NCBI GenBank assembly: GCA_024280995.1
Contig: JAMXLM010000045.1
Span: 200,508 to 264,507 of the forward strand
Source: Candidatus Dormiibacterota bacterium
Lineage (GTDB): Bacteria; Chloroflexota; Dormibacteria; Dormibacterales; Dormibacteraceae
Direction: 5' to 3'
Length of the DNA stretch: 64,000 nt
Part shown: positions 1 through 9,948 of the stretch, in pieces
How positions within the stretch are numbered: position 1 is the first letter of the stretch
How the letters are laid out: every line of letters starts with the position of its first letter
Notes under the pieces: generated by a model
What the model saw: the letters and a program-made list of their open reading frames with translations, nothing else
The model's database searches: none
Told to the model about the DNA's origin: nothing
Made by a program: the position numbers and the translations under genes

Positions 1-11
1 TGTCTTGACAT
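1..11 (-). CDS. rpsE: 30S ribosomal protein S5 (uS5), first codons only
   Basis: An ATG at 11..9 followed by Ser-Arg codons runs off the left edge of the window. It begins 4 nt after the rplR stop. In spc operons the gene after rplR is rpsE, so the call rests on position only; too little sequence is present to confirm it. Confidence 0.45.
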
Positions 12-15
12 CGCG

Positions 16-369
16 CTAAAACTCCAGACCTGCTTCGCGGGCTGCGTCCGCGAGCGCCTTGATTCTGCCGTGATACAGAAAACCGCCGCGGTCGAACACA
101 ACGTTCGTCACGCCGGCGGCCTTCGCCTTCGCGGCGATCTCCTTGCCGACCTCGGCCGCCTGCGTCATGCCGTTTCCCTTTGACTTCAGCGCGACCGTCG
201 ACGCGGACGCCATCGTCCGGCTCTCGGTGTCGTCGATGACCTGCGCGTAGAGGTGGTTGAGGCTGCGGAACACGGCCAGGCGCGGCCGCTCTGGGGTCCC
301 GGCGACGTGCACGCGCACCCGCTTGTGGCGACGGACGCGGTTGACCTTCTTGTCCTGTCTTTTGATCAT
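16..369 (-). CDS. rplR: 50S ribosomal protein L18 (uL18)
   Basis: Binds 5S rRNA together with L5 and anchors it in the central protuberance of the 50S subunit. The 117-aa product has the normal length, a strongly basic N-terminus ([17 protein letters not shown]), the core [10 protein letters not shown] and the C-terminal [17 protein letters not shown] that are typical of the family. Its ATG overlaps the rplF stop by 4 nt, indicating translational coupling within the spc operon. Confidence 0.97.
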   Translation of the reverse strand: MIKRQDKKVNRVRRHKRVRVHVAGTPERPRLAVFRSLNHLYAQVIDDTESRTMASASTVALKSKGNGMTQAAEVGKEIAAKAKAAGVTNVVFDRGGFLYHGRIKALADAAREAGLEF

Positions 370-920
370 CCTGCGGCTTTGGCCCCCTTGCCGGCCTTGC
401 CGGGCTTGCGCCGGATGCGCTCGCCGCGGTACATCACGCCTTTGCCCTTGTAGGGCTCGGGCGGGCGCATCGCCCGGATGTTGGCCGCGACCTGGCCGAC
501 GTCCTCGATCGAGATGCCGTTGACCGAGAACTTCGTCGGATCCTGGACGTCGATCGTGATGCCCTGCGGCGGCTTGAACCGGATCGGGTGCGAGTAGCCG
601 AGGTTCAGCACCAGCTCTTCGCCCTGCTTGGCGACGCGGTAGCCGACGCCGACCAGCTCGAGGTTCTTGGTGAACCCCTTGTCCACGCCCTCGACCATGT
701 TGGCGACGAGGCTGCGGACCAGTCCGTGCAGCGCGCGCAGGCGAAAGTCGTCGGACGGGCGCTCGAAGACGAGCTCGCCGTCGTTCTGCTTCACGGTTAT
801 CTCCACCGGCAGGGTGCGCTCGAGCTTGCCCTTCGGGCCTTCGACCGCGACCTTTCCGGGCGCCAGCGTGACCTTCACGTTCTTTGGCACCGGGACCGGG
901 AGCTTTCCGATTCGCGACAA
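366..920 (-). CDS. rplF: 50S ribosomal protein L6 (uL6)
   Basis: Large-subunit protein near the factor-binding site and sarcin-ricin loop. The 184-aa product shows the two-fold L6 fold pattern and the C-terminal signature [19 protein letters not shown], followed by a short Lys/Gly/Ala tail of about ten residues. The start is a TTG at 920..918 giving MSRIGKLPV, the normal L6 N-terminus. It overlaps rplR by 4 nt and lies 22 nt after rpsH. Confidence 0.97.
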   Translation of the reverse strand: MSRIGKLPVPVPKNVKVTLAPGKVAVEGPKGKLERTLPVEITVKQNDGELVFERPSDDFRLRALHGLVRSLVANMVEGVDKGFTKNLELVGVGYRVAKQGEELVLNLGYSHPIRFKPPQGITIDVQDPTKFSVNGISIEDVGQVAANIRAMRPPEPYKGKGVMYRGERIRRKPGKAGKGAKAAG

Positions 921-942
921 CTTCTTCTCTCTTTCTCTTGGA

Positions 943-1398
943 TTACCAGACGTAGGCGAGGACTTCCCCGCCCAGGCCCTGGCGCGTGGCCTGCCGTCCG
1001 CTCATGACTCCCTCAGCGGTGCTGAGGACGGCGATTCCGAGACCTCCGAGGACCCTCGGGATCTCGGTCTTGCGCGCGTAGACGCGCAGTCCGGGGCGGC
1101 TGATCCTCTTCACGCCCGAGATCACGCGGGTGCGGTCCGGGCGGGACTTGAAGATGATACGCATCGTCTGCGTGGTGCCGTCCGCCTCGACGTCGTAGCC
1201 GGCGATATACCCCTCGTCCTTCAGGACGCGGGCGATCTCGAGCTTCAACCGCGAGGCCGGGACCTTCACCTCGGCGTGGCGTGCGGCGTTGGCGTTCCGG
1301 ATGCGGGTGAGCATGTCGGCGATGGGGTCGCTGACGATTCCAGCCGGGGCCTTCTTGACGACTTTGGTCGGCGCCTTGGGCGCTGCTGAGGCCGCCAT
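943..1398 (-). CDS. rpsH: 30S ribosomal protein S8 (uS8)
   Basis: Primary 16S rRNA binder in the central domain. I place the start at the ATG 1398..1396, which shares its A with the rpsN TGA stop (TGATG); a longer reading frame upstream only re-reads rpsN. The resulting 151-aa protein has an extra basic/Ala-rich N-terminus of about 20 residues before the conserved [19 protein letters not shown]; the core ends in the expected GGEVLAYVW. Family length is usually about 130 aa, so the N-terminal extension accounts for the excess. Confidence 0.96.
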   Translation of the reverse strand: MAASAAPKAPTKVVKKAPAGIVSDPIADMLTRIRNANAARHAEVKVPASRLKLEIARVLKDEGYIAGYDVEADGTTQTMRIIFKSRPDRTRVISGVKRISRPGLRVYARKTEIPRVLGGLGIAVLSTAEGVMSGRQATRQGLGGEVLAYVW

Positions 1399-1583
1399 CA
1401 CCAGCTCGACTTCGTCACACCGGGGATGCGGCCCTCGGCGGCGTGGGTTCTGAAGCAGATGCGGCACATGCCGAACTTGCGCAGGTACGCGCGGGAGCGC
1501 CCGCAGATGCGGCAGCGGTTGTGGTAGCGCACCTTGAACTTGGGCGTCCGCTTCCAGCGCTCGATCGATGACTTCTTAGCCAT
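1398..1583 (-). CDS. rpsN: 30S ribosomal protein S14 type Z (uS14, zinc-binding)
   Basis: Short 61-aa form of S14 that assembles late in the 30S head. Two CxxC pairs (C24/C27 and C40/C43) form the zinc site of the C+ variant (known for the family), and the C-terminus IPGVTKSSW is standard. The gene sits between rplE (27-nt gap) and rpsH (1-nt overlap), the usual spc position. Confidence 0.97.
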   Translation of the reverse strand: MAKKSSIERWKRTPKFKVRYHNRCRICGRSRAYLRKFGMCRICFRTHAAEGRIPGVTKSSW

Positions 1584-1610
1584 GCTTAGCCAAACTCTCT
1601 CCCTCTTTGT

Positions 1611-2261
1611 TTATCTCTTTCTGAACGGCATACCGAGCCGGGTGAGGAGGCTGCGCGCCTCGTCGTCGGTGCGAGCGGTCGTGATGATGCTCACCTCGAG
1701 CCCGCGAAGCTTGTCGATCTTGTCGTAGTCGATCTCCGGAAACACCACCTGCTCGCGCAGGCCCAGCGAGTAGTTGCCGCGGCCGTCAAAACCGTCCGGG
1801 CTCACACCGCGGAAGTCGCGGATGCGCGGCAGCGCGATGTTCAGGAGCTTGTCCAGGAAGTACCACATGCGCCTGCCGCGGAGGGTCGTCTTGATGCCGA
1901 CCGTCTGGCCCGCGCGCAGCTTGAAGGCGGCCACGGACTTCTTGGCCTTGATCAGCTGCGGCTTCTGGCCCGTGATCGTGGTGATGTCGCCGACCGCGGC
2001 GTCGAGTGCCTTGTCATTGTCCTTGGCCTCGCCGATGCCTACATTGACGACGATCTTTTCGATCCGCGGCACCTGCATGGTGTTGGCGTAATCGAACTCC
2101 TTGGACAGCTGCTGCATGATCGTGTCGCGGTAGGTCGTGAGCATGCGCGGAGGAGCCTCGGACTTCGTGCCCGGGGCTTTTTGAGGTGCGCCCTGCGCGC
2201 GTCCGGCGGGTAGCGCCTCTTTCTTCGGCGCGGCCTGCTGCTGCTTCTTGGCTTTCGCCAT
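1611..2261 (-). CDS. rplE: 50S ribosomal protein L5 (uL5) with N-terminal extension
   Basis: Binds 5S rRNA and contacts the P-site tRNA. The canonical domain begins at about residue 40 (MLTTYRDTI) and carries the conserved [34 protein letters not shown] and the C-terminal [13 protein letters not shown]. Ahead of it lies an unusual low-complexity stretch of about 39 residues rich in Ala, Lys, Gln and Pro. The ATG at 2261 is 8 nt after rplX; an internal ATG at the conserved MLTTY is the alternative start and would remove the extension. Confidence 0.95.
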   Translation of the reverse strand: MAKAKKQQQAAPKKEALPAGRAQGAPQKAPGTKSEAPPRMLTTYRDTIMQQLSKEFDYANTMQVPRIEKIVVNVGIGEAKDNDKALDAAVGDITTITGQKPQLIKAKKSVAAFKLRAGQTVGIKTTLRGRRMWYFLDKLLNIALPRIRDFRGVSPDGFDGRGNYSLGLREQVVFPEIDYDKIDKLRGLEVSIITTARTDDEARSLLTRLGMPFRKR

Positions 2262-2269
2262 TTAAGTCC

Positions 2270-2656
2270 TTACTGGGCCTCCGTCTTGCGAACACGCTCG
2301 TAAGGCTCACCGCAGTGCCGGCAGACCAGGACGCGAGCGCCGGATTCGAGCACGGTGTGCTTGGCACGAGTCGGGCGCCCGCAGTGCGGGCACACGAGCA
2401 TCACGTTCGAGTAGTCGAGCGGCGCCTCGAAGTCGACGATGCCGCCCTGGGCGACCTGGACTCCGCGGCGGCGCTGGCCGGCCTTCTCGTGGCGCTTGAG
2501 GATGTTGACGCCCTTGACCACGATCTTGTGCTGGTCGGGGATGGTGCGCAGCACCTCGCCCTGCTTGCCCTTGTCCTTGCCGGCGATCACGATCACCGGG
2601 TCACCGGGCGCCAGGTCGAGCCAGCGGCGCTTGTCTTGTTCCTTGTTTCTCAGCAT
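2270..2656 (-). CDS. rplX: 50S ribosomal protein L24 (uL24), cysteine-containing form
   Basis: Assembly-initiating protein at the exit-tunnel surface. The N-terminal KOW-type segment ([20 protein letters not shown]) and NILKRHEK are classical. The C-terminal half keeps two CxxC pairs (CPHCGRPTR and [10 protein letters not shown]), the presumed zinc-ribbon seen in C+ L24 proteins. At 128 aa it is longer than the usual 100-110 aa. Spacing is 7 nt to rplN and 8 nt to rplE. Confidence 0.96.
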   Translation of the reverse strand: MLRNKEQDKRRWLDLAPGDPVIVIAGKDKGKQGEVLRTIPDQHKIVVKGVNILKRHEKAGQRRRGVQVAQGGIVDFEAPLDYSNVMLVCPHCGRPTRAKHTVLESGARVLVCRHCGEPYERVRKTEAQ

Positions 2657-2663
2657 CTGGTTG

Positions 2664-3032
2664 CTACAGAACCTCCGGGGCGAGCGAGATGATCTTCATG
2701 AAGTTGCGCTCGCGCAGCTCTCGCGCGACGGGGCCGAAGATACGAGTACCGCGCGGGTTGTTCGCCTGGGCAAGCAGCACCGCGGCGTTCTCGTCGAAGC
2801 GGATCAACGAGCCGTCCGGTCGCTTGTATTCCTTGTTGACGCGGACCACGACCGCCTTCACCACCTCGCCCTTCTTCACCTGCCCGCCGGGCTGGGCGGA
2901 CTTGACGGTCGCGGTGATGATGTCGCCCACATAGGCGTACTTGCGGTAGTGGCCGCCGGCCACGCGGATGACCAGGAGCTCTTTCGCCCCTGAGTTGTCC
3001 GCGACCTTCAGCCGGGTTTCCTGCTGGACCAT
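2664..3032 (-). CDS. rplN: 50S ribosomal protein L14 (uL14)
   Basis: Forms an intersubunit bridge near the L19/L3 side of the 50S subunit. The 122-aa length is exactly typical when started at the ATG 3032 giving [20 protein letters not shown]; a longer frame upstream re-reads rpsQ and was rejected. Conserved [21 protein letters not shown] lies near the C-terminus. Four nt separate it from rpsQ. Confidence 0.97.
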   Translation of the reverse strand: MVQQETRLKVADNSGAKELLVIRVAGGHYRKYAYVGDIITATVKSAQPGGQVKKGEVVKAVVVRVNKEYKRPDGSLIRFDENAAVLLAQANNPRGTRIFGPVARELRERNFMKIISLAPEVL

Positions 3033-3036
3033 CTTG

Positions 3037-3348
3037 TTACTTGGCTTTCTCCACGATCTCGAGCACGCGCCAGCGCTTCTCCTTGGAGATGGGGCGCGTC
3101 TCGGTGATGCGGACCAGGTCGCCGACACCGCACTCGTTGTTCGGGTCGTGGACCTTGAAGCGCGAACGCTGCTGCACCGTCTTGCGGTACAGGCGGTGGG
3201 CCTTGGACGAACCGACCTGGACGATGACGGTCTTGTCCATCTTGTCCGCGATGACGGTGCCCAGGCGGACCTTGCGCCGACCCCGGGACTGATTCTGTTG
3301 ATCGGGGGTCGCTGTCGCCGGCGGCGTCGCCGTGGCTGTGTCGCTCAT
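3037..3348 (-). CDS. rpsQ: 30S ribosomal protein S17 (uS17)
   Basis: Primary binder of the 5' domain of 16S rRNA. The S17 OB-fold core ([16 protein letters not shown], then [20 protein letters not shown]) is intact. About 20 Ala/Thr/Pro-rich residues precede it, so the 103-aa product is longer than the usual 80-90. It overlaps rpmC by 4 nt. Confidence 0.96.
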   Translation of the reverse strand: MSDTATATPPATATPDQQNQSRGRRKVRLGTVIADKMDKTVIVQVGSSKAHRLYRKTVQQRSRFKVHDPNNECGVGDLVRITETRPISKEKRWRVLEIVEKAK

Positions 3349-3668
3349 TCAGCGTCCTCCTTCTTCTTTCGTCCACGCTTTGGCTTGGGCGCCTCTTCCA
3401 CCTCTTCCGCGGCCGCTTCGGGCTCGGCCACAGCCACCGCCTGCTGCGAGACGGCGTCCTCGGCCATGCTCGGGCCGATTCCGAAATCACGCTCGCGCAG
3501 CACGGTCATGATGCGGGCGATGTCGTGCCTGACCTTCGAGATCTGGCTCGAGTTCTCGAGCTGGCCGACCGCGTGCTTGAAGCGGAGCTCGTAAAGCTCC
3601 CGCCGCGCGGTCCGCAGGCGCATGCCCAGCTCGTCCGCCTCCAGGATGCGCAGCTCGTCGACCTTCAT
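3345..3668 (-). CDS. rpmC: 50S ribosomal protein L29 (uL29) with charged C-terminal tail
   Basis: Two-helix protein beside the exit tunnel, part of the docking site for nascent-chain factors. The first 65 or so residues ([14 protein letters not shown] through RLLRERDF-like [11 protein letters not shown]) are a complete L29. They are followed by a 40-residue tail that is first acidic ([11 protein letters not shown]) and then strongly basic ([10 protein letters not shown]), absent from ordinary L29. It overlaps rplP and rpsQ by 4 nt each. Confidence 0.95.
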   Translation of the reverse strand: MKVDELRILEADELGMRLRTARRELYELRFKHAVGQLENSSQISKVRHDIARIMTVLRERDFGIGPSMAEDAVSQQAVAVAEPEAAAEEVEEAPKPKRGRKKKEDAE

Positions 3669-4090
3669 CTCTCGACTCCGGTCTCGGCCGCGCTGACGAA
3701 CCGCGTCTTCATCGGCAGCTTCGCCGCGGCAAGCTTCATAGCTTCCTTGGCGACCTGCGGCGTGACGCCGCCCATCTCGAAGAGGACGCGCCCGGGCTTG
3801 ACCACCGCGACCCAGCCTTCAGGGTTGCCCTTGCCGGAACCCATCCGCGTCTCGGCGGGCTTCTTGGTGATCGACTTGTCGGGGAAGACGCGGATCCAGA
3901 TCTGGCCGCCGCGCTTGACGTGACGGGTCATGGCGCGCCGGGCGGCCTCGATCTGCCGGTTGGACATCCACGCGGCCTCCATCGCCTGCAGGCCGAAGTC
4001 GCCGAAGGCGACGGTGGCGCCACGCGTGGCGATGCCCGTGCGGCGTCCGCGGTGCATCTTGCGGTACTTGACGCGCTTGGGGATGAGCAT
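3665..4090 (-). CDS. rplP: 50S ribosomal protein L16 (uL16)
   Basis: Helps position tRNA in the A and P sites at the subunit's functional core. The 141-aa product has normal length, the N-terminus [16 protein letters not shown] and the conserved [19 protein letters not shown]. It is 2 nt downstream of rpsC and overlaps rpmC by 4 nt. Confidence 0.97.
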   Translation of the reverse strand: MLIPKRVKYRKMHRGRRTGIATRGATVAFGDFGLQAMEAAWMSNRQIEAARRAMTRHVKRGGQIWIRVFPDKSITKKPAETRMGSGKGNPEGWVAVVKPGRVLFEMGGVTPQVAKEAMKLAAAKLPMKTRFVSAAETGVER

Positions 4091-4092
4091 CT

Positions 4093-5031
4093 CTAGCCGT
4101 CCGCCTTCTTGGTGCGGGTGGTGGTTTTCTTCGCTGGAGCCTTCTTTGCGGCTCCTTCCGCCTTGGGCCTGGCCGCCGCGGCTCGCGGCTTCGCGGTCCC
4201 GGCTGTGGCGGGCGTGGTGGCTCGCGGCTTGCGAGCGGGCTTGGGAGTGCCGACCGTATCGGCCTTCATCGGCTCCGGCTCCGCGCTCGGCACCGGCGTG
4301 GTGTCGACGGCGGCCGCCACCGGCTCGGGCTGGGAAGCGACCGGCGCTTCGGGCTGCGGAACCCTCTCCTCCTCAGGCTGCGCCGCTCCGCGGCGCTGGG
4401 CCGGCGACATGACGTCCTTGTAGATCCAGACCTTGATGCCGATGGCGCCGAACGTCGTCTTGGCGGTGGCGCGGCCGAAGTCTATGTCCGCCCGCAGCGT
4501 GTGGAGCGGGACGCGGCCCTCGCGATCCTGCTCGCGGCGCGCCATCTCCGCGCCACGGAGGCGGCCACCGGCGTACAGGCGGATGCCTTTCGCCCCGGCT
4601 CTCATAGTTCGCAAGATGGACTGCTTCATCGCCCGCTTGTAGCTGATGCGGCGCTCGATCTGGGAAGCGATGTTCTCGGCCACGAGCTGGGCGTCGAGCT
4701 CGGGCTGCTTGATCTCCTGGATGGAGATGCGCACCCGGTTGCCGAATCGCTTCTCGAGGTCCTCGCGGAGCTGGTCCACGCTCGCCCCGCCTTTGCCGAT
4801 GACGATGCCCGGCTTGGCCGTGTGGATCGTGACGGTCAGCTGCGCGTTCGAGCTGCGCTCGGTCTCGATCTTGGCGATGCCGGCGTTTCGCAGCCTGCTC
4901 AGGATGATCCGCCGCATCTCGAGGTCCTCGTGGAGCATGTTCGTGTAGTCCTTGGGGTTGGCGAACCAGTTCGCCTCCCAGGGACGGAAGACTCCGAGTC
5001 GAAATGCGTTCGGATGGACTTTGTGACCCAA
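4093..5031 (-). CDS. rpsC: 30S ribosomal protein S3 (uS3) with long C-terminal extension
   Basis: Lines the mRNA entry tunnel of the 30S subunit. The standard N-terminal part ([13 protein letters not shown]), KH domain with the GxxG loop (VIGKGGASV) and the S3 C-terminal domain ([30 protein letters not shown]-type end) occupy about residues 1-210. A further 100 residues rich in Pro, Glu and Ala, then Lys/Arg/Ala ([14 protein letters not shown]), form a disordered tail. Total 312 aa against the common 210-240. It abuts rplV directly. Confidence 0.96.
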   Translation of the reverse strand: MGHKVHPNAFRLGVFRPWEANWFANPKDYTNMLHEDLEMRRIILSRLRNAGIAKIETERSSNAQLTVTIHTAKPGIVIGKGGASVDQLREDLEKRFGNRVRISIQEIKQPELDAQLVAENIASQIERRISYKRAMKQSILRTMRAGAKGIRLYAGGRLRGAEMARREQDREGRVPLHTLRADIDFGRATAKTTFGAIGIKVWIYKDVMSPAQRRGAAQPEEERVPQPEAPVASQPEPVAAAVDTTPVPSAEPEPMKADTVGTPKPARKPRATTPATAGTAKPRAAAARPKAEGAAKKAPAKKTTTRTKKADG

Positions 5032-5391
5032 CTAGCGTCTTGCTCCTCTGGACTGTTGCGGCTGGTCTTCGACGACCGCCGTGATGTGGCAGGTGCGGTG
5101 GAAGTACTCGTGCGCCATGCTCCGGCTCACGGGACGGCGGCGCCGATACGTCGGGCCTTCGTCGACGAGCAGCTGCTTGAGCACGAGGTCGTCGCGGTTG
5201 AGGTTGAAGTTGTGCTCCGCGTTCGCGGCGGCGGACTTGATCGCCTTGGCGACGTCCCGTGCCGCGTGTTTGGGCGAGAACTCGAGAAAGTTCAAAGCGT
5301 CCGTCACCTTCATGCCCGTGACGGAATCCGCTACCAGGCGCGCCTTCCGGGGCGTGCGGCGGACGAACTTTTGAACCGCGGTTACTTCCAT
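5032..5391 (-). CDS. rplV: 50S ribosomal protein L22 (uL22)
   Basis: Extends a beta-hairpin into the exit tunnel. I chose the ATG at 5391 (MEVTAVQKFVRRTPRKARLVAD), giving 119 aa, close to the family length; a GTG three codons upstream at 5400 overlaps the stop of a small upstream frame and is an alternative. The C-terminal half (DEGPTYRRRRPVSRSMAHEY) matches L22. A 193-nt gap separates it from rpsS, whereas neighbours in this operon are nearly all within 30 nt. Confidence 0.96.
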   Translation of the reverse strand: MEVTAVQKFVRRTPRKARLVADSVTGMKVTDALNFLEFSPKHAARDVAKAIKSAAANAEHNFNLNRDDLVLKQLLVDEGPTYRRRRPVSRSMAHEYFHRTCHITAVVEDQPQQSRGARR

Positions 5392-5399
5392 CGTCGCCA

Positions 5400-5582
5400 C
5401 TAGGAGACCATCACCGCGCCGGCGGCGAGAGATGCGGCGGCCAGGCGGCCGAGGCCGAGGAAGCAAGGAGCACCGGAGCGAGCGCACCCGTTGGTGCGTG
5501 AGCGAGGAGCGCAGGAGATGACGACGGCATTCGGCCGAAATGGGCGTCGCAGATCCGTCGCTGGCACGGGGATGGTCTCCAT
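5400..5582 (-). CDS. possible small protein between rpsS and rplV (unrecognised)
   Basis: An uninterrupted 60-codon frame, ATG 5582 to TAG 5402..5400, fills the only sizeable gap in the ribosomal cluster. Its ATG lies 2 nt after the rpsS stop and its TAG shares the G with a GTG in frame with rplV. The peptide is Arg/Pro/Ala-rich with three Cys and a hydrophobic end (LAAASLAAGAVMVS). There is no clear ribosome-binding site and I recognise no family. A chance open frame in GC-rich DNA is the main alternative. Confidence 0.25.
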   Translation of the reverse strand: METIPVPATDLRRPFRPNAVVISCAPRSRTNGCARSGAPCFLGLGRLAAASLAAGAVMVS

Positions 5583-5584
5583 AC

Positions 5585-5893
5585 CTATGCCGCCGGCGCC
5601 GGCCCGGCTTTCGCCGGCCCGGTCGTCTTCTCCACGTGCGTGCCGTGGCCGCGGAAGTGCCGCGTCGGGGCGAACTCGCCGAGACGGTGACCGACCATGT
5701 TCTCGCTGATGAACACGGGCACGTGCTTGCGCCCGTCGTGGACCGCGATGGTGTGCCCGACCATCTCGGGATAGATGACGGACGCGCGCGCCCAGGTGCG
5801 GATCACCTTCTTGTCGCGCGTCTGGTTCATCTTCTCGACCTTCGCCCGCAGGCTGGGGCTGATGAACGGGCCCTTTTTCGCTGAACGTGACAC
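5585..5893 (-). CDS. rpsS: 30S ribosomal protein S19 (uS19)
   Basis: 30S head protein contacting S13 and the A-site finger. At about 102 aa it is close to family length and has [45 protein letters not shown] and [13 protein letters not shown], all standard. It follows rplB after 3 nt; downstream is an unusually long 193-nt interval before rplV. Confidence 0.97.
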   Translation of the reverse strand: MSRSAKKGPFISPSLRAKVEKMNQTRDKKVIRTWARASVIYPEMVGHTIAVHDGRKHVPVFISENMVGHRLGEFAPTRHFRGHGTHVEKTTGPAKAGPAPAA

Positions 5894-5896
5894 TTC

Positions 5897-6739
5897 TTAC
5901 TTCTTCCTTCCCTTCTTCTCGCGCCGGCGGATGATGAGCTTGCTCGAGGCCTTGTTCGGCTTGCGCGTGCGGTAGCCGAGCGCAGGCTTGCCCCACGGGG
6001 TCTTCGGGTTGCCGCCGGGCCCGGTCTTGCCCTCGCCACCGCCGTGGGGATGGTCGCGGGGGTTCATCGTCGAGCCGCGGACCTCGGGGCGCTGGCCAAG
6101 CCACCGGCTGCGGCCGGCCTTGCCCCCGGACTCGTTCTCGTGCTCGATGTTACCGACCTGGCCGACGGTGGCCTGACAGCGGATGTGCACGCGCCGCAGC
6201 TCACCGCTCGGCATCCGGATGACGGCGTAGTCGCCCTCCTTGGCGAGGAGCTGGGCGGACGCACCGGCGGAGCGCACCAGCTGGCCGCCACGGCCGAGAG
6301 TGAGCTCGATGTTGTGGATCGTCGAGCCGACCGGGATGTTCTCGAGTGGAAGCGCGTTGCCGATCCTGACCGCGGCGTCCGGTCCGGCCTCGATCCGGTC
6401 GCCGACCTTGAGGCCGAGCGGGGCGAGGATGTATCGCTTCTCGCCGTCCTTGTAGTGGATGAGCGCGATGCGAGAGCTGCGGTTCGGGTCGTACTCGATG
6501 GTCGCGACCCGCCCCTCGATCCCGGTCTTGTCGCGCTTGAAGTCGATTTTGCGGTAGAGCTTGCGGTAGCCACCGCCCTGGTGGCGCGTGGTGATCCGGC
6601 CCTGGTTGTTGCGGCCCGCGTGCGTCGGCAGGGACTCGATAAGGGTCTTCTCCGGGCGCTTCGCGGTGATCTCGTCGAAGCCGGAGATCGACATGAAGCG
6701 CCGTCCTGAGCTGGTGGGCTTGAACTTTCTAATCGGCAT
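5897..6739 (-). CDS. rplB: 50S ribosomal protein L2 (uL2)
   Basis: Required for subunit association and peptidyl-transferase activity. The 280-aa product has the normal length and carries the N-terminal [10 protein letters not shown], the central [21 protein letters not shown] block ([18 protein letters not shown]) and the C-terminal [17 protein letters not shown] containing the conserved peptidyl-transferase-centre His. It shares one base with the rplW stop (TGATG). Confidence 0.98.
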   Translation of the reverse strand: MPIRKFKPTSSGRRFMSISGFDEITAKRPEKTLIESLPTHAGRNNQGRITTRHQGGGYRKLYRKIDFKRDKTGIEGRVATIEYDPNRSSRIALIHYKDGEKRYILAPLGLKVGDRIEAGPDAAVRIGNALPLENIPVGSTIHNIELTLGRGGQLVRSAGASAQLLAKEGDYAVIRMPSGELRRVHIRCQATVGQVGNIEHENESGGKAGRSRWLGQRPEVRGSTMNPRDHPHGGGEGKTGPGGNPKTPWGKPALGYRTRKPNKASSKLIIRRREKKGRKK

Positions 6740-7059
6740 CAGACGCTCCCAAACAAGCCTTCGATCTTCTGGCCGGCACCGAGGGTCACGATCGCCTTCT
6801 TCCAGTCCGGCGTCTTGCCGACGGCGCCGGTGCCGATGCGCCGGAACGCACGTCGGGTCTTGCCGCGCATGTGCACGGTGTTGATCTTCTTGACCTCGAT
6901 GTTCTGCGACTCGTACTGCTCTTCCAGAGCCTTCTTGATCTCGGTCTTCGACGCGCGCGCGTCGACCTTGAAGGTGTAGCGACCCTGGGTGTAGAGCTGG
7001 TAGGTGCGCTCGGTGATGAGCGGGCCGATCACGATCTCGCTGGCGGCTCGCGTCGTCAT
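6739..7059 (-). CDS. rplW: 50S ribosomal protein L23 (uL23)
   Basis: Exit-tunnel protein and docking point for trigger factor and SRP. 106 aa with the expected [28 protein letters not shown] and [12 protein letters not shown] segments. It overlaps rplD by 4 nt and rplB by 1 nt, as in S10 operons. Confidence 0.97.
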   Translation of the reverse strand: MTTRAASEIVIGPLITERTYQLYTQGRYTFKVDARASKTEIKKALEEQYESQNIEVKKINTVHMRGKTRRAFRRIGTGAVGKTPDWKKAIVTLGAGQKIEGLFGSV

Positions 7060-7718
7060 GCCTCGTCTGCCTCGTCCGCTTCTTTGCTGCGCGGTCGGAA
7101 GTTCTCTTCCAGCAGCTCGATCGTGTCCTTGCTCAACAGCAGGTAGGTGTGGGTGAAGATGTCGCGCAGGTTGAGGTTGCGCGCCAGCACGATCTTGGCG
7201 TGGCCGAGGTTCTCGAAGGAGCGGCTGACCGTGTAGTTCGGTGCCGGCAGGACGACGAGCGTCGTGCTGTCGAAGCCGATCGCGTCCATGAGCTCCTGCG
7301 CCTGGCTCGTCTTCGGCTCGTCGAAGACGAACGCCTCGATGACGCGGATCTTCTCTTCGATCGCCTTCTGGCTGAGGGCGCTTCTCAGCGCCAGGCGGCG
7401 CATCTGCTTCGGCATCTTCTGCGAGTAGTCCCGCGGCTTCGGGCCGAAGACCTTGGCACCGCCCTTCATCGACGGTTCCCTTGTGGACCCGTGACGGGCT
7501 CGGCCCGTGCCCTTCTGGCGGTACGGCTTGGCGCCGCCGCCGCGCACGTCCTTGCGCGTCTTGGTGCTGGCCGTGCCCTGGCGGGCGTTGGCGAGCTGGC
7601 GGACGTACGCCTGGTGCATCACGGGAACGTTCGGCTTCTCCTCGAAGATCGCGCTCGGGAGGTCGACCTCGCCATTGCGCTCCCCGAGGGCGTCGAAGAA
7701 CGGCGCCTGGACGGCCAT
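7056..7718 (-). CDS. rplD: 50S ribosomal protein L4 (uL4)
   Basis: Extends a loop into the exit tunnel and in some bacteria autoregulates the S10 operon. 220 aa; the loop region shows [20 protein letters not shown] and [19 protein letters not shown], both diagnostic. Four nt follow rplC, and it overlaps rplW by 4 nt. Confidence 0.97.
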   Translation of the reverse strand: MAVQAPFFDALGERNGEVDLPSAIFEEKPNVPVMHQAYVRQLANARQGTASTKTRKDVRGGGAKPYRQKGTGRARHGSTREPSMKGGAKVFGPKPRDYSQKMPKQMRRLALRSALSQKAIEEKIRVIEAFVFDEPKTSQAQELMDAIGFDSTTLVVLPAPNYTVSRSFENLGHAKIVLARNLNLRDIFTHTYLLLSKDTIELLEENFRPRSKEADEADEA

Positions 7719-7722
7719 GCGG

Positions 7723-8385
7723 CTAGACCTTCCTCGGGTTCGGCTTGCCCGCCGGACCCTTGGGCTTGATCTTCTTGGTGGATTCCTTGATCAGGACGAC
7801 GGCGCCCTTCGCCCCAGGCACGCCGCCTCTCACCATGACGAGGTTGCGCGCGGGATCGACCCTCACGACCTTGTAGGCGCGCGCGGTGGCGCGCTCGTTG
7901 CCCATCTGGCCTGACATGCGAACGCCCTTGAACACACGCGCCGCATCGGTCGCGCCGATCGCGCCGGGCTGGCGGACGTTCATGGAGCCGTGCGACTCAG
8001 GGCCACGCGAGAACTTGTGGCGCTTGACCAGGCCCTGGAAGCCCTTTCCCTTGCTTGTGCTCGTTACGTCGACGAGCTCGCCGGCCTTGAACATCTCGGC
8101 GGTCAGGTCCTGGCCCTGCTCGAGACCGTCGTAGTTGCGGATCTCGACGACGTGGCGGTGGGGGTCGAGGCCGGCCTTCTTGAACTCACCGAGGCGAGGC
8201 GCGGTCGCGCGGCCCTCAGCAAGCGGGAGAAACGCGATGCGGGCGGCGGAGTAGCCGTCCTTCTCGGCCGTCCTGAGCCCGAGCACCTTGCAGGGACCGG
8301 CTTCGAGCACGGTCACCGCGGTCATGGTGCCGTCGGGGTTGAAGAGCTGGGCCATGCCGAGCTTCTTGGCGAGGAGTCCTTTCAT
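7723..8385 (-). CDS. rplC: 50S ribosomal protein L3 (uL3)
   Basis: Early-assembly protein with a finger reaching the peptidyl-transferase centre. 220 aa, N-terminus MKGLLAKKLGMAQLF, then the signature TSKGKGFQGLVKRHKFSRGPESHGSM. The conserved Gln of GxxQG-type finger context is in place (RQPGAIGATDAARVFKG). It lies 10 nt after rpsJ. Confidence 0.97.
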   Translation of the reverse strand: MKGLLAKKLGMAQLFNPDGTMTAVTVLEAGPCKVLGLRTAEKDGYSAARIAFLPLAEGRATAPRLGEFKKAGLDPHRHVVEIRNYDGLEQGQDLTAEMFKAGELVDVTSTSKGKGFQGLVKRHKFSRGPESHGSMNVRQPGAIGATDAARVFKGVRMSGQMGNERATARAYKVVRVDPARNLVMVRGGVPGAKGAVVLIKESTKKIKPKGPAGKPNPRKV

Positions 8386-8395
8386 CTTCTTCAGC

Positions 8396-8701
8396 TCAGC
8401 TCTTGATCTCGATGCTGACGCCGGCCGGGAGGGAGAGACGCTGGAGCGCGTCCACGACGCGCGGGTTGAAGTCGAGGATGTCGACGACCCGCTTGTGCGT
8501 GCGCATCTCGAACTGCTCTCGCGAGTCCTTGTCGATGAACGGGCTCCGAATCACGGTGAGCTTGCTGATCTCGGTCGGGAGCGGGATGGGACCGGCAGTG
8601 CGCGCGTTGGCACGGCGGGCGGTATCGATGATCTTGTCCGCCGCCTGGTCCAGCACACGGTGGTCGTATGCCTTCAGCCGAATCCGAATCTTCTGCGCCA
8701 C
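8396..8701 (-). CDS. rpsJ: 30S ribosomal protein S10 (uS10)
   Basis: 30S head protein that also pairs with NusB in antitermination. 101 aa, GTG start at 8701 ([19 protein letters not shown]), with the conserved [20 protein letters not shown] segment. A 50-nt AT-rich interval holding an 11-bp tandem repeat separates it from tuf upstream. Confidence 0.97.
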   Translation of the reverse strand: MAQKIRIRLKAYDHRVLDQAADKIIDTARRANARTAGPIPLPTEISKLTVIRSPFIDKDSREQFEMRTHKRVVDILDFNPRVVDALQRLSLPAGVSIEIKS

Positions 8702-8726
8702 TGCCGGTTTGTCCTTTCCCTTCCCT

Positions 8727-8748
8727 TATCTATTGACTATCTATTGAC
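8727..8748. repeat. 11-bp tandem duplication between tuf and rpsJ
   Basis: Two perfect adjacent copies of TATCTATTGAC lie in the 50-nt tuf-rpsJ spacer. The unit is AT-rich compared with its surroundings. It probably arose by replication slippage; no regulatory role is shown. Confidence 0.8.
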
Positions 8749-8751
8749 TGC

Positions 8752-9939
<1,188 letters not shown>

Positions 9940-9948
9940 TGTCTCCTC

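Noticed and set aside
1399..1467. Extended N-terminus of rpsH
   Set aside because: The extra residues re-read rpsN; the ATG overlapping the rpsN stop fits coupling.
5400..6104. 234-codon minus frame through rpsS and rplB
   Set aside because: Mostly out-of-frame reading of the two ribosomal genes; only its last 60 codons lie in the gap and are listed separately.
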